The position numbers and the translations under genes were made by a program. From Apibacter raozihei (lineage in GTDB: Bacteria > Bacteroidota > Bacteroidia > Flavobacteriales > Weeksellaceae), in contig NZ_CP034930.1 in assembly GCF_004014855.1 (NCBI RefSeq), positions 2,709,716 to 2,773,715 on the forward strand: DNA of 64,000 nucleotides. Reading direction: 5' to 3'. Shown here in pieces: positions 54,741-62,424 of this stretch (position 1 is its first letter; the number at the start of each line of letters is the position of its first letter). The notes under the pieces were generated by a model. That model had not been told where the DNA came from and did not search any database. It saw only the letters and a list, made by a program, of their open reading frames with translations.

Positions 54741-54748
54741 TACATTTG
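54741..54748 (+). promoter_or_regulatory. -7 element of the AddB-like gene
   Basis: TACATTTG fits TAnnTTTG and ends 24 bases before the ATG at 54773; it overlaps an alternative in-frame TTG that is therefore rejected as start. Confidence 0.5.
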
Positions 54749-54772
54749 TTTATAATTGAGTTGAACACGAAA

Positions 54773-57457
54773 ATGTCTTTTATTGAAAATGTAGTTACTA
54801 ATTTACTGGATAATCAAATTGATTTATCCAAAACCCAAATTATATTACCAGGTAAACGACCTATTATATTTTTTAAAAGGTATTTTTCAGAAAAAGGGTA
54901 TAAAGGATTCTTACCTAAATTTATAACTATTGAAGATTTTGTTGCCTTGTATAGTGATTTGGTAAAAATTGAAAATATACCTCTTTGGTTTGAAGCTTAT
55001 ACTATTCAAAAACAATTTATTAATCCTGAAGAAAATCTCGAAGACTTTTTGAAATGGATTCCTACACTTTTGAAAGATTTTAATGATATTGATATTTTTT
55101 CCAAGGATCCGATGAAAGTTTTAGAGCATCTTACTTCAATTGAAAGACTTGAAAATTGGAGTGAAATACTCGATACCGGCGATAAAGAAAAATTATTTTA
55201 TAAAAACATCAAATTTTGGGAAAACAATGTTGTATTATATAAAGAATTAAAAGCATCCTTACTAAATAAAGGCTTAGGTACTCAGGGTATGATTTTACAT
55301 TCTGCAATTCAACATCTGAAAAACACTAAATTATCTGCGGATCAAACTTTTGTATTTGCCGGATTCAATGCTATAACACCCAATGAAGAAATATTGATTA
55401 AACATTTTGTTGCTAATTATCATACGCTACTCTATTGGGACTCTGATGAGTATTATATGAAAAAAAATAATCAGGAGTCTGGTTATTTTTTAAGAAAATT
55501 TGTTCAATGGAATTATTATGCTAACAGAGAGTTCCTTTGGACTGAAAATAATTTCTCTCAAAAAAAAAATATACATGTAGTTAGCACTTCTCAAGATGTT
55601 GCCCAGGCAAAGTATGCCGGAAAACTTCTGGAAAACCTCACGGAATATGAATTACAAAAAACCGCTTTGGTTTTGTGCGATGAAACTATTCTTCCTTCTG
55701 TAATGGAAAGTTTACCTGAAAATGTAAAAAGGGTTAACATTACTATGGGATATTCACTTAAAAATTCAATTCTTGCCTCTTTTTTTAAACAGATATTTCA
55801 ATTACATATATTCAGGGAAAAAAATAAAGCTAAAGGATATTATTACAAAGATGTTTTATCAATCCTTAACCATCCATTATTAGAAAATAATTCAGACGTA
55901 TATGAGTTATGTGAAGAAATAAATACTTACAATCTGGTATTTATATCAAACTCTTTATTATATGATAAATTAAGCACATGGGAATTATTTTTTATCTTCA
56001 CTAATTTTGAACATCCTATTGATTTACTTCAGAAATTATATGATTTTTGTAACGAAAAATTTTGGGCATATTCAGAACAGCAAGCTATATTAAAAGAAAA
56101 TTTTCTGAAATTTAAAAATGTCTTTTCAATACTAATATCACAATTATCTCAAAATTTTTATATTGATAATTTTACTCTTTTATATTCTTTTTACCAGCAT
56201 ATTCTTACTAATGAAAAGATTGATTTTATAGGTGAACCTTTAGAGGGTCTTCAATTAATGGGTGTATTGGAAACTCGTCTGTTGGGATTTGAAAATATTA
56301 TTATGCTTGGGGTAAATGAAGGTGTTATTCCAGCAGGAAGATCTGATAATTCTTTTATTCCATTTGATGTTAAAAAAAACTATGATATTCATACTTTTTT
56401 AGAAAACGATGCTATTTATGCCTATCATTTTTACCGCTTATTACAACATGCAAATTCAATTCATTTAATATATAATAATTTTACAGAAGGATTAAATTCA
56501 GGAGAAAAAAGCAGGTTTATCAGCCAATTAGAATTTGAATCTCCACACACTATTCACGAAATTACAGCATCTTATTCAGGGGAATTGGAAAGCGAAAAAG
56601 AACTTACTATTGAAAAAACTCCTGCACTGATCAAAGCAATTAAAAACTGGTTAAAAAACCCTGTTTCTCCAACTCATTTAACGAGTTATCATTATGATCC
56701 TATTAGTTTTTACTTGCAGAAAATTCTTGAATTGGGTGAAAAATCTGAAATTGAAGAGGAAATTTCGCCTTTGAATTATGGGAATTTGATTCACCATACT
56801 TTAGAATCTTTATATTCTCCTTTAAAAAGTCAATATTTAGAAGAAAAATCTTTATTAATTCTTCTAGACACATATAAAGATCATCTGAATGAGTATATAG
56901 CTAAAGAACTAAATGCTGATTTGTTTGATCGGGGACAAAATTATCTGCAAAAATTATTAGCTGAAAAAACTGTCGAAAAAATTATACTTCGAGATTTAAA
57001 CGATATCCGAAACGGCCATAGTATATTTTTAAATGATATTGAAAAAAAACTGACCTCTCATGTATCAATTGAATCTTTAGGAAAAATTCAACTTAAAGGC
57101 TTTGCAGATCGCTGGGATATATTTGACGGACAAGACCGAATTATTGATTATAAAACTTCTTCTGTTGGATCACTTAATTTTAAAGCTGATCAATTATCTG
57201 AGATTAAGAATAACAAGAATTTTAAATTTTTTATTCAATTAATTTTTTATGCTTACATAGTTTTAAATGAAAAATCAGCTTCAACTATACAGGTAGGAAT
57301 CTGGAGTTTTAAGAAACCATTTAAAGGAATTGAACTTTTAAATTTTGATAACAATACTATTTTTACCTATCCTCAGGCTTGTGAATTATTTAAAGAGATT
57401 ACGTCTCTAATCAAAGAGATTGCAGATCCTAATCAGCCATTTGTAAAAAAAATTTAA
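54773..57457 (+). CDS. AddB-like PD-(D/E)XK nuclease protein
   Basis: An 894-residue protein with AddB-like architecture. The N-terminal region resembles an inactivated UvrD-like helicase ('IILPGKRPIIFFKRYFSEKG', 'LPKFITIEDFVALYSDLVKI') with no Walker A motif. The C-terminal nuclease of the RecB/AddB type shows 'PLNYGNLIHHTLESLYSP' and the catalytic 'GFADRWDIFD'...'IIDYKTSSVG'. In AddAB it would process double-strand breaks with the AddA helicase-nuclease, which is not next to it here. The cluster-binding cysteines of Bacillus AddB are not seen. Confidence 0.85.
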   Translation: MSFIENVVTNLLDNQIDLSKTQIILPGKRPIIFFKRYFSEKGYKGFLPKFITIEDFVALYSDLVKIENIPLWFEAYTIQKQFINPEENLEDFLKWIPTLLKDFNDIDIFSKDPMKVLEHLTSIERLENWSEILDTGDKEKLFYKNIKFWENNVVLYKELKASLLNKGLGTQGMILHSAIQHLKNTKLSADQTFVFAGFNAITPNEEILIKHFVANYHTLLYWDSDEYYMKKNNQESGYFLRKFVQWNYYANREFLWTENNFSQKKNIHVVSTSQDVAQAKYAGKLLENLTEYELQKTALVLCDETILPSVMESLPENVKRVNITMGYSLKNSILASFFKQIFQLHIFREKNKAKGYYYKDVLSILNHPLLENNSDVYELCEEINTYNLVFISNSLLYDKLSTWELFFIFTNFEHPIDLLQKLYDFCNEKFWAYSEQQAILKENFLKFKNVFSILISQLSQNFYIDNFTLLYSFYQHILTNEKIDFIGEPLEGLQLMGVLETRLLGFENIIMLGVNEGVIPAGRSDNSFIPFDVKKNYDIHTFLENDAIYAYHFYRLLQHANSIHLIYNNFTEGLNSGEKSRFISQLEFESPHTIHEITASYSGELESEKELTIEKTPALIKAIKNWLKNPVSPTHLTSYHYDPISFYLQKILELGEKSEIEEEISPLNYGNLIHHTLESLYSPLKSQYLEEKSLLILLDTYKDHLNEYIAKELNADLFDRGQNYLQKLLAEKTVEKIILRDLNDIRNGHSIFLNDIEKKLTSHVSIESLGKIQLKGFADRWDIFDGQDRIIDYKTSSVGSLNFKADQLSEIKNNKNFKFFIQLIFYAYIVLNEKSASTIQVGIWSFKKPFKGIELLNFDNNTIFTYPQACELFKEITSLIKEIADPNQPFVKKI

Positions 57458-57523
57458 TTAACTCATTACGATTTTCAATGTTAGAATAAATAATATTAAT
57501 TCATATTTGTTTAAATTTACCTT

Positions 57524-58750
57524 ATGAACATAGATTTAAAATATATACGAAGTCAGTTTCCTATTTTGGAACAGTCTGTAAATGGAAATAAACTGGTCTA
57601 CCTTGATAATGCAGCAACATCACAAAAACCATATTCTGTTATTAATACTGAAGAAGATTATTACAAAACCATAAATTCCAATGTTCACCGTGGTATTCAT
57701 ACATTAAGTCAGCTTGCAACTGTAGAAATGGAAGAAACACGAAAATCGGTTCAAACCTTTATAAATGCAAAAAAAGATTACGAAATAATTTTTACTAAAG
57801 GTACTACTGATGGTATTAATTTAGTAGCCAATGGTATTGAAACTCTTATAAATGAAGGAGACGAAATAATTATTTCCAATTTAGAACACCACTCTAATAT
57901 CGTACCATGGCAAATGCTAGCTGAGCGCAAAGGATTAATTTTAAAAATTATTCCTGTTAATGACCATGGCGATTTGCTAATGCATGAATATGATAATTTA
58001 TTGACAGAAAAAACTAAGATTGTAGCTGTAAATCATATTTCTAATGCTCTGGGTGTAGTTAATCCTGTTAGAGAAATCATTGATAAAGCACACCAGTATG
58101 GTGCGATTGTCCTTATTGACGGTGCACAGGCAATTCCTCATATGGAAATAGATGTTCAGGAATTAAACACTGATTTTTATGTGTTTTCTTCTCATAAAAT
58201 GTATGGCCCAACCGGCGTTGGTATCTTATACGGAAAAGAAAACCTGCTTGAGCAAATGAGACCTTACCAAGGAGGGGGAGAAATGATTAAAGAAGTCACT
58301 TTTGAAAAAACTACTTACGCTGGTCTTCCTTTTAAATTTGAAGCAGGAACTCCTAATATTGCCGGCAATATAGTTTTGAAAAAAGCAATTGAATTTATGC
58401 AGAATATAGGAGTTGAAAATATCAGAAAGCATGAAGAAGATATATTGAACTATACAACAGATCAATTGAAATCTATAGAAAATCTTACTGTGTATGCCTC
58501 AGAAGCAAATCAAAGAGCAGGTGCAGTCTCTTTCAATTTTAATATAGACAACATTCATTCTTCTGATGTTGGTTTTATTCTTGATAAGCAAGGTATAGCT
58601 GTCAGAACAGGTCATCACTGTGCCCAGCCGATAATGAAACGCTTCGAAATATCAGGTACTGTGCGGGCATCTTTCGCTATATATACTTCTTATGAAGACA
58701 TAGATAAACTTATTGAAGGATTGGCTAAAGCGCAACAAATGTTACAGTAA
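57524..58750 (+). CDS. sufS: Cysteine desulfurase SufS
   Basis: A 408-residue PLP enzyme that takes sulfur from cysteine for Fe-S cluster assembly. Seen: 'YLDNAATSQKPYSVINTEED', 'SNLEHHSNIVPWQML', the PLP Lys in 'VFSSHKMYGPTGVGILYG' and the persulfide Cys in 'AVRTGHHCAQPIMKRF', which is the SufS type with short loop. The rest of the suf operon (sufBCD, sufE) is not in the adjacent sequence, so this gene is separate or the operon is split. Confidence 0.95.
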   Translation: MNIDLKYIRSQFPILEQSVNGNKLVYLDNAATSQKPYSVINTEEDYYKTINSNVHRGIHTLSQLATVEMEETRKSVQTFINAKKDYEIIFTKGTTDGINLVANGIETLINEGDEIIISNLEHHSNIVPWQMLAERKGLILKIIPVNDHGDLLMHEYDNLLTEKTKIVAVNHISNALGVVNPVREIIDKAHQYGAIVLIDGAQAIPHMEIDVQELNTDFYVFSSHKMYGPTGVGILYGKENLLEQMRPYQGGGEMIKEVTFEKTTYAGLPFKFEAGTPNIAGNIVLKKAIEFMQNIGVENIRKHEEDILNYTTDQLKSIENLTVYASEANQRAGAVSFNFNIDNIHSSDVGFILDKQGIAVRTGHHCAQPIMKRFEISGTVRASFAIYTSYEDIDKLIEGLAKAQQMLQ

Positions 58751-58760
58751 TATATATATC

Positions 58761-58788
58761 GATAGAGGATATAAAATTATCCTCTATC
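58761..58788. terminator. Hairpin at the ends of sufS and a small lipoprotein gene
   Basis: Perfect 11-base arms (58761-58771 and 58778-58788) around six bases. No T-run follows on either strand, so termination is uncertain. The right arm contains the last codons and part of the stop of the minus-strand 56-aa lipoprotein gene. Confidence 0.5.
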
Positions 58789-58947
58789 AAAATCATCATA
58801 ATTATATTGTTCGTAGTCATACTCATAATAGATTTCCATTTCATCCTGAAATTCATACTCCCGGTTTTTCTCTCTATTTTTAGTTGTAGCACAACCGGAA
58901 ATTATGCAAAATAAGCATAATATAAATATATATTTAAGTTTTAACAT
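58777..58947 (-). CDS. Small acidic, tyrosine-rich lipoprotein (56 aa)
   Basis: A 56-residue ORF not long enough for usual gene calling. It starts MLKLKYIFILCLFCIISGCA, a convincing lipoprotein signal with lipobox 'ISGC' (Cys19). The mature part is 38 residues: a basic start ('TTKNREKNREYEF'), then a stretch dominated by Glu, Asp and Tyr ('YYEYDYEQYNYDDFDRG'). Nothing recognisable by family. It lies convergent to sufS and downstream of the TPM operon's terminator. Confidence 0.65.
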   Translation of the reverse strand: MLKLKYIFILCLFCIISGCATTKNREKNREYEFQDEMEIYYEYDYEQYNYDDFDRG

Positions 58948-59007
58948 AATGTATTAATTCATTAGGAACTCAATACTCAATAAAAATAACTATCAATTTC
59001 ATAGTTC

Positions 59008-59036
59008 AAAAAAAGAAGCCTTACGCTTCTTTTTTT
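59008..59036 (-). terminator. Terminator after the TPM operon
   Basis: Perfect 12-base arms (59008-59019 and 59025-59036) with A and T runs; 15 bases beyond the TPM gene stop. Confidence 0.88.
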
Positions 59037-59050
59037 AATATTTTAATTAA

Positions 59051-59857
59051 TTACCAACTTCCACTTGATCCACCACCGCCAAAGCTTCCTCCGCCACCAA
59101 ATCCGCCAAATCCGCCTCCGGAACTTCCTCCACGACTACTTCCAAATCCGCCACCTAAGAATCCGCCACCAATTCCACCCCAAAAATCATCATCATTTTT
59201 ACGTCTTTTCCCATTTCTATCGTAGTAGGTTCCTCCTCCATTGTTTCCTCCAGAACTTATAAAAACTATAAACATAATTACTACAAATACAATAATAGCT
59301 ACCATTAATCCAGAAAAATCATCTTCATTTTCAGCACTTTTTTTAGCTTTAAATTTACCTTGTAACACATTTATAATCTGATCAGTCCCGGAATTAATAG
59401 CCTCATAAAAATTGTTTTCTTTCAGATAAGGAACCATATACTGATTAATAATAATACCCGACATCATATCTGTCATAGCATCTTCCGTTCCTCTCCCGTT
59501 CTGAATGGTGAGTTTATGATCATCCGTAGCGATTAATAGCACAATACCATTATTAGATTTTTTTTGGCCTATTTTCCACTTTTCACCCCATCTAGCTCCT
59601 ACAAAATTTATATCATCTCCATTTATAGTCTTTACTGTGCAAACTAAGATTTCTGTAGATGTAGAATCACTGTAGGTTATTAATTTCTTATTAATAAAAT
59701 CTTTTTGCTGTTCTGATAAAACATTGGCATAATCATTAACCGGATAAATTTTAGAAGGGGCATCTGGAATTTCAAATTCACTCTGCGCAGAAACAAAAGT
59801 TCCTAAGAAAATAGAAAAAGTTAATAAAAGTAACTTAATTTTATCGTGAAATTTCAT
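59051..59857 (-). CDS. Secreted TPM-domain protein with Gly-rich tail
   Basis: A 268-residue protein; the ATG at 59857 is preferred since it gives a compact signal peptide (MKFHDKIKLLLLTFSIFLGT to FVSAQ). TPM domain at about 30-170: 'VNDYANVLSEQQKDFINKKL', 'ILVCTVKTINGDDINF', 'NNGIVLLIATDDHKLTIQNG', 'RGTEDAMTDMMSGIIINQYM'. Then one TM helix ('LMVAIIVFVVIMFIVFI') and a Gly/Ser/Phe-rich C-terminus ending in 'GGGGSSGSW'. Homologs (TPM phosphatase, YgcG) are envelope proteins of uncertain function, encoded next to LemA as here. Overlaps the upstream TPM gene by 17 bases. Confidence 0.88.
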   Translation of the reverse strand: MKFHDKIKLLLLTFSIFLGTFVSAQSEFEIPDAPSKIYPVNDYANVLSEQQKDFINKKLITYSDSTSTEILVCTVKTINGDDINFVGARWGEKWKIGQKKSNNGIVLLIATDDHKLTIQNGRGTEDAMTDMMSGIIINQYMVPYLKENNFYEAINSGTDQIINVLQGKFKAKKSAENEDDFSGLMVAIIVFVVIMFIVFISSGGNNGGGTYYDRNGKRRKNDDDFWGGIGGGFLGGGFGSSRGGSSGGGFGGFGGGGSFGGGGSSGSW

Positions 59858-60263
59858 CAGGAAGTTCGTTTTTAATTGTTTTTCCATTATGTGGAAAATA
59901 TTTTTTCAGTTTAATTCCGGTTTTATTAATAGCTTTAGTCAGACCTTCTTTATAAAATCCATTTTTAAAATCTGATACAATTTCATTTAAAATCTGATCC
60001 CAAAAAGCCTGTTTAACGTAAGTATGTATATTTTGATCTCCTATCACAGCAACTTGCTTCCTATTCTCGGACACATAAAATAAAATCCCGTTTTTATCCT
60101 TCGTTTTATCCATTCCAATTTTATAAAAAATCTCCTGGGCTTTAGCTAATGGATCTCCTTCAAGTTTTTGATCTAAATGCACCCGTATTTCGCCGGTCGA
60201 CATAGTTTCAGCCAATCGAATGGCTTCGATTATTTGTTTTTCATCTTCCGGAGTAAAAAGCAT
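59841..60263 (-). CDS. Soluble TPM-domain protein
   Basis: A 140-residue protein with one TPM domain and no signal peptide: 'FTPEDEKQIIEAIRLAETMS', 'TGEIRVHLDQKLEGD', 'DKNGILFYVSENRKQVAVIG', 'DQNIHTYVKQAFWDQILNEI'. It is the middle gene of LemA-TPM-TPM. The lack of a signal suggests it acts in the cytoplasm or at the inner face of the membrane. Function unknown. Confidence 0.86.
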   Translation of the reverse strand: MLFTPEDEKQIIEAIRLAETMSTGEIRVHLDQKLEGDPLAKAQEIFYKIGMDKTKDKNGILFYVSENRKQVAVIGDQNIHTYVKQAFWDQILNEIVSDFKNGFYKEGLTKAINKTGIKLKKYFPHNGKTIKNELPDEISR

Positions 60264-60286
60264 ATCGTGATGTTTTATTCTGTAAA

Positions 60287-60904
60287 TTATTTACCGTTTA
60301 AAAGTTCATTAACATTGGGTGCTTTTTCTGCTCCTGCATCTGCTTTAAACATTCCTTTTTCTTTTAAACCTTTCATACCGGCAATAATACTTCCCGGAAA
60401 TTTTTGTATATAATTGTTATAAGTCGTTACAGTAGCGTTATAATTATCTCTTTCAATTTTAATTCTGTTTTCAGTACCTTCCAACTGGTTTTGAAATGAT
60501 AGTATACTTTGATTAGCTTTCAAATCAGGATATCTTTCAATAGATACTAATAACCTGCTTAAAGCTGAACCAACTCCTGCCTGAGCTTGTTGAAACTCTG
60601 CCAATTTTTCAGGAGTAAGATTAGAAGGATCTATTTGAACAGAAGTAGCTTTAGCTCTAGCTTCCACAACTGATGTCAATGTTTCTCTTTCATAATTGGT
60701 AGCTTTATTGACTGTTGCAACCAAACTAGGTATTAAATCTGCTCTTCTTTGATAAGCACTTTCTACGCTTCCCCATTTTTGTTTAGAATCATTATCTAAC
60801 TCAACAATACGATTACTCATAGAAATCCAGTATCCTACTAAAGCTATTCCTATTACAGCCAATACAAGAAATATTCCTCCTCCTATGATACAACCTTTTT
60901 TCAT
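60287..60904 (-). CDS. LemA family protein
   Basis: A 205-residue protein with an N-terminal TM helix ('IGGGIFLVLAVIGIALVGYW') and a LemA helical bundle: 'VELDNDSKQKWGSVESAYQR', 'RADLIPSLVATVNKATNYER', 'ETLTSVVEARAKATS', 'LSRLLVSIERYPDLKANQSI', 'NYNATVTTYNNYIQKFPG'. First gene of the LemA-TPM-TPM operon, an arrangement widespread in Bacteroidota. Probably an inner-membrane anchored assembly factor; function not known. Confidence 0.92.
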   Translation of the reverse strand: MKKGCIIGGGIFLVLAVIGIALVGYWISMSNRIVELDNDSKQKWGSVESAYQRRADLIPSLVATVNKATNYERETLTSVVEARAKATSVQIDPSNLTPEKLAEFQQAQAGVGSALSRLLVSIERYPDLKANQSILSFQNQLEGTENRIKIERDNYNATVTTYNNYIQKFPGSIIAGMKGLKEKGMFKADAGAEKAPNVNELLNGK

Positions 60905-60970
60905 ATTTTTTACTTTATTTTATTTATAATTTAATAAGTACAAATATCGTGCACAAATTTTTAAATAGAA

Positions 60971-61010
60971 AAAAAGACAAAAGGCTATTAAAATAGCCTT
61001 TTGTCTTTTT
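60971..61010 (-). terminator. Terminator after the TPR gene (end of the gyrA transcript)
   Basis: Perfect 19-base arms (60971-60989 and 60992-61010) with a two-base loop and T-run; the strongest hairpin of the window. Confidence 0.9.
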
Positions 61011-61027
61011 ATTAATAAGAAAAATTA

Positions 61028-62404
61028 TTAATTATTTTCTTTTCTTAACTGATCTAATTTATCTCTTTTCTGGAGAACTTTATAAGCATTTTCTAAAGCC
61101 TGATAAACTGCTTTGTCTTTAGGTTCCAGTTCATGAGCTTTTTCCAGGAAAGGGAGAGCTTTAAAAAACATTTTCTTTCTTTCAACCGTCAGTGCATCGT
61201 ATTTCTGTTGATCCTCCTTAGATGTTGTTAAATTATTTAATTTATTAACAATCTCTTTATCCGGCTCAAGGGCTAACGCTGCCAAATTGAAATAGGCTGC
61301 TGTATAATCCGGTTTAACTGAAACTGCTTTATTATAATATTCTTTTGCTAGATCATATGTTTTTTCATCTTTACTGTATATAACTCCTAAGTTGTATAAA
61401 GAAACATAGTCATTTGGATTTTTTTGCACAGATTCTTTTAACCTGTCTACATATTTCTGAGTATTTCCGGTCTGATAATACAGTTCTCCTACCTGAGAAC
61501 TTAAATTGGTATCTGTAGGAAATTTAGTCAGTCCTTTTTCTGCTAAAGATAAGGCTTCTGAATACTTTTTATCGGCTGTAAGTAAAGAAACTGCATAATT
61601 ATACAAATCTGCCTCTACAGAAGGAGTAGATTCAATTTTTAAATCTGTATAATCAGCACTTGATGCTTTTTTCAGTAAATTATAATCATTTTCGGATAAT
61701 GTTACTCTTTCTTTTTTGTTATTTAAAGCGGAATAAGTATTTCTTACACCTGTATAGCCTTCATTAATAAGCTCTTTATATAATTCCAAGGCTTTAGCAC
61801 TATTGTTTGCAGCATGATAAGAAACGGCAGCATAATATTTATAAACATCATCATCTACACCCGCAGCTTTAGTCAGATAATGTGACTCAAGAAAATCTTC
61901 AGCAGATTTTTCAAAATCTTTTGAATTATATTCATCCGTTGCTTTGGTTACAGATGCTTGCCTTTTTTGTTCTAATACCGGTAATAGTTTATTTAAATAA
62001 TCTGTTCCTGATTTCGTTTCTTTTAAACCGGAAAATCCTTCAGAAACTAATTTATCTGCTTGTTCTTTAGATAAAACAAAAGCTTTTTCTTTGGTATTTT
62101 TATTTTTCAAGGAATAAATCGGTCCCTTCTCATATTTAGAGAGTTCTGCCAAAACTTTTGCTGCTTCGAGCGTTTTACCTTGATCTAAATAAGTAGCCCC
62201 TTTAACATAAAGATATTTGGCATATAGTTCTGGTTCAATAGATGAAATTTTAGTATTAACTAAAGGGTCAGCCTGTTGAATAAGAGTCTGTGCCTGAGAT
62301 TTGTTACCTCCTTCAAATGCATTAAAAGCATCTTTTATTTCTTTATCCTGTCCAAACGAGAACAAAGCCATAAGAGTAAGTAATGATATTGTAATTTTTT
62401 TCAT
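61028..62404 (-). CDS. Secreted tetratricopeptide-repeat protein
   Basis: A 458-residue protein with a signal peptide (MKKITISLLTLMALFSFGQ). It has several helical TPR units, best seen as 'YAKYLYVKGATYLDQGKTLE', 'YKYYAAVSYHAANNSAKALE', 'VSLYNLGVIYSKDEKTYDLA', 'KEYYNKAVSVKPDYTAAYFN' and 'FLEKAHELEPKDKAVYQALE'. It likely acts as a scaffold in the periplasm. It follows gyrA by 20 bases, so the two are probably cotranscribed, a pairing common in flavobacteria. Confidence 0.88.
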   Translation of the reverse strand: MKKITISLLTLMALFSFGQDKEIKDAFNAFEGGNKSQAQTLIQQADPLVNTKISSIEPELYAKYLYVKGATYLDQGKTLEAAKVLAELSKYEKGPIYSLKNKNTKEKAFVLSKEQADKLVSEGFSGLKETKSGTDYLNKLLPVLEQKRQASVTKATDEYNSKDFEKSAEDFLESHYLTKAAGVDDDVYKYYAAVSYHAANNSAKALELYKELINEGYTGVRNTYSALNNKKERVTLSENDYNLLKKASSADYTDLKIESTPSVEADLYNYAVSLLTADKKYSEALSLAEKGLTKFPTDTNLSSQVGELYYQTGNTQKYVDRLKESVQKNPNDYVSLYNLGVIYSKDEKTYDLAKEYYNKAVSVKPDYTAAYFNLAALALEPDKEIVNKLNNLTTSKEDQQKYDALTVERKKMFFKALPFLEKAHELEPKDKAVYQALENAYKVLQKRDKLDQLRKENN

Positions 62405-62424
62405 ATCATAATAAATTATAAAAA

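Larger units (their letters stand above)
54462..54772. other. Divergent intergenic region, very A+T-rich
   Basis: About 310 bases between the divergent TonB receptor and AddB-like genes. It holds one -7-like element for each direction (54545-54552 minus, 54741-54748 plus). No small gene or hairpin with a T-run was found. Confidence 0.6.
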
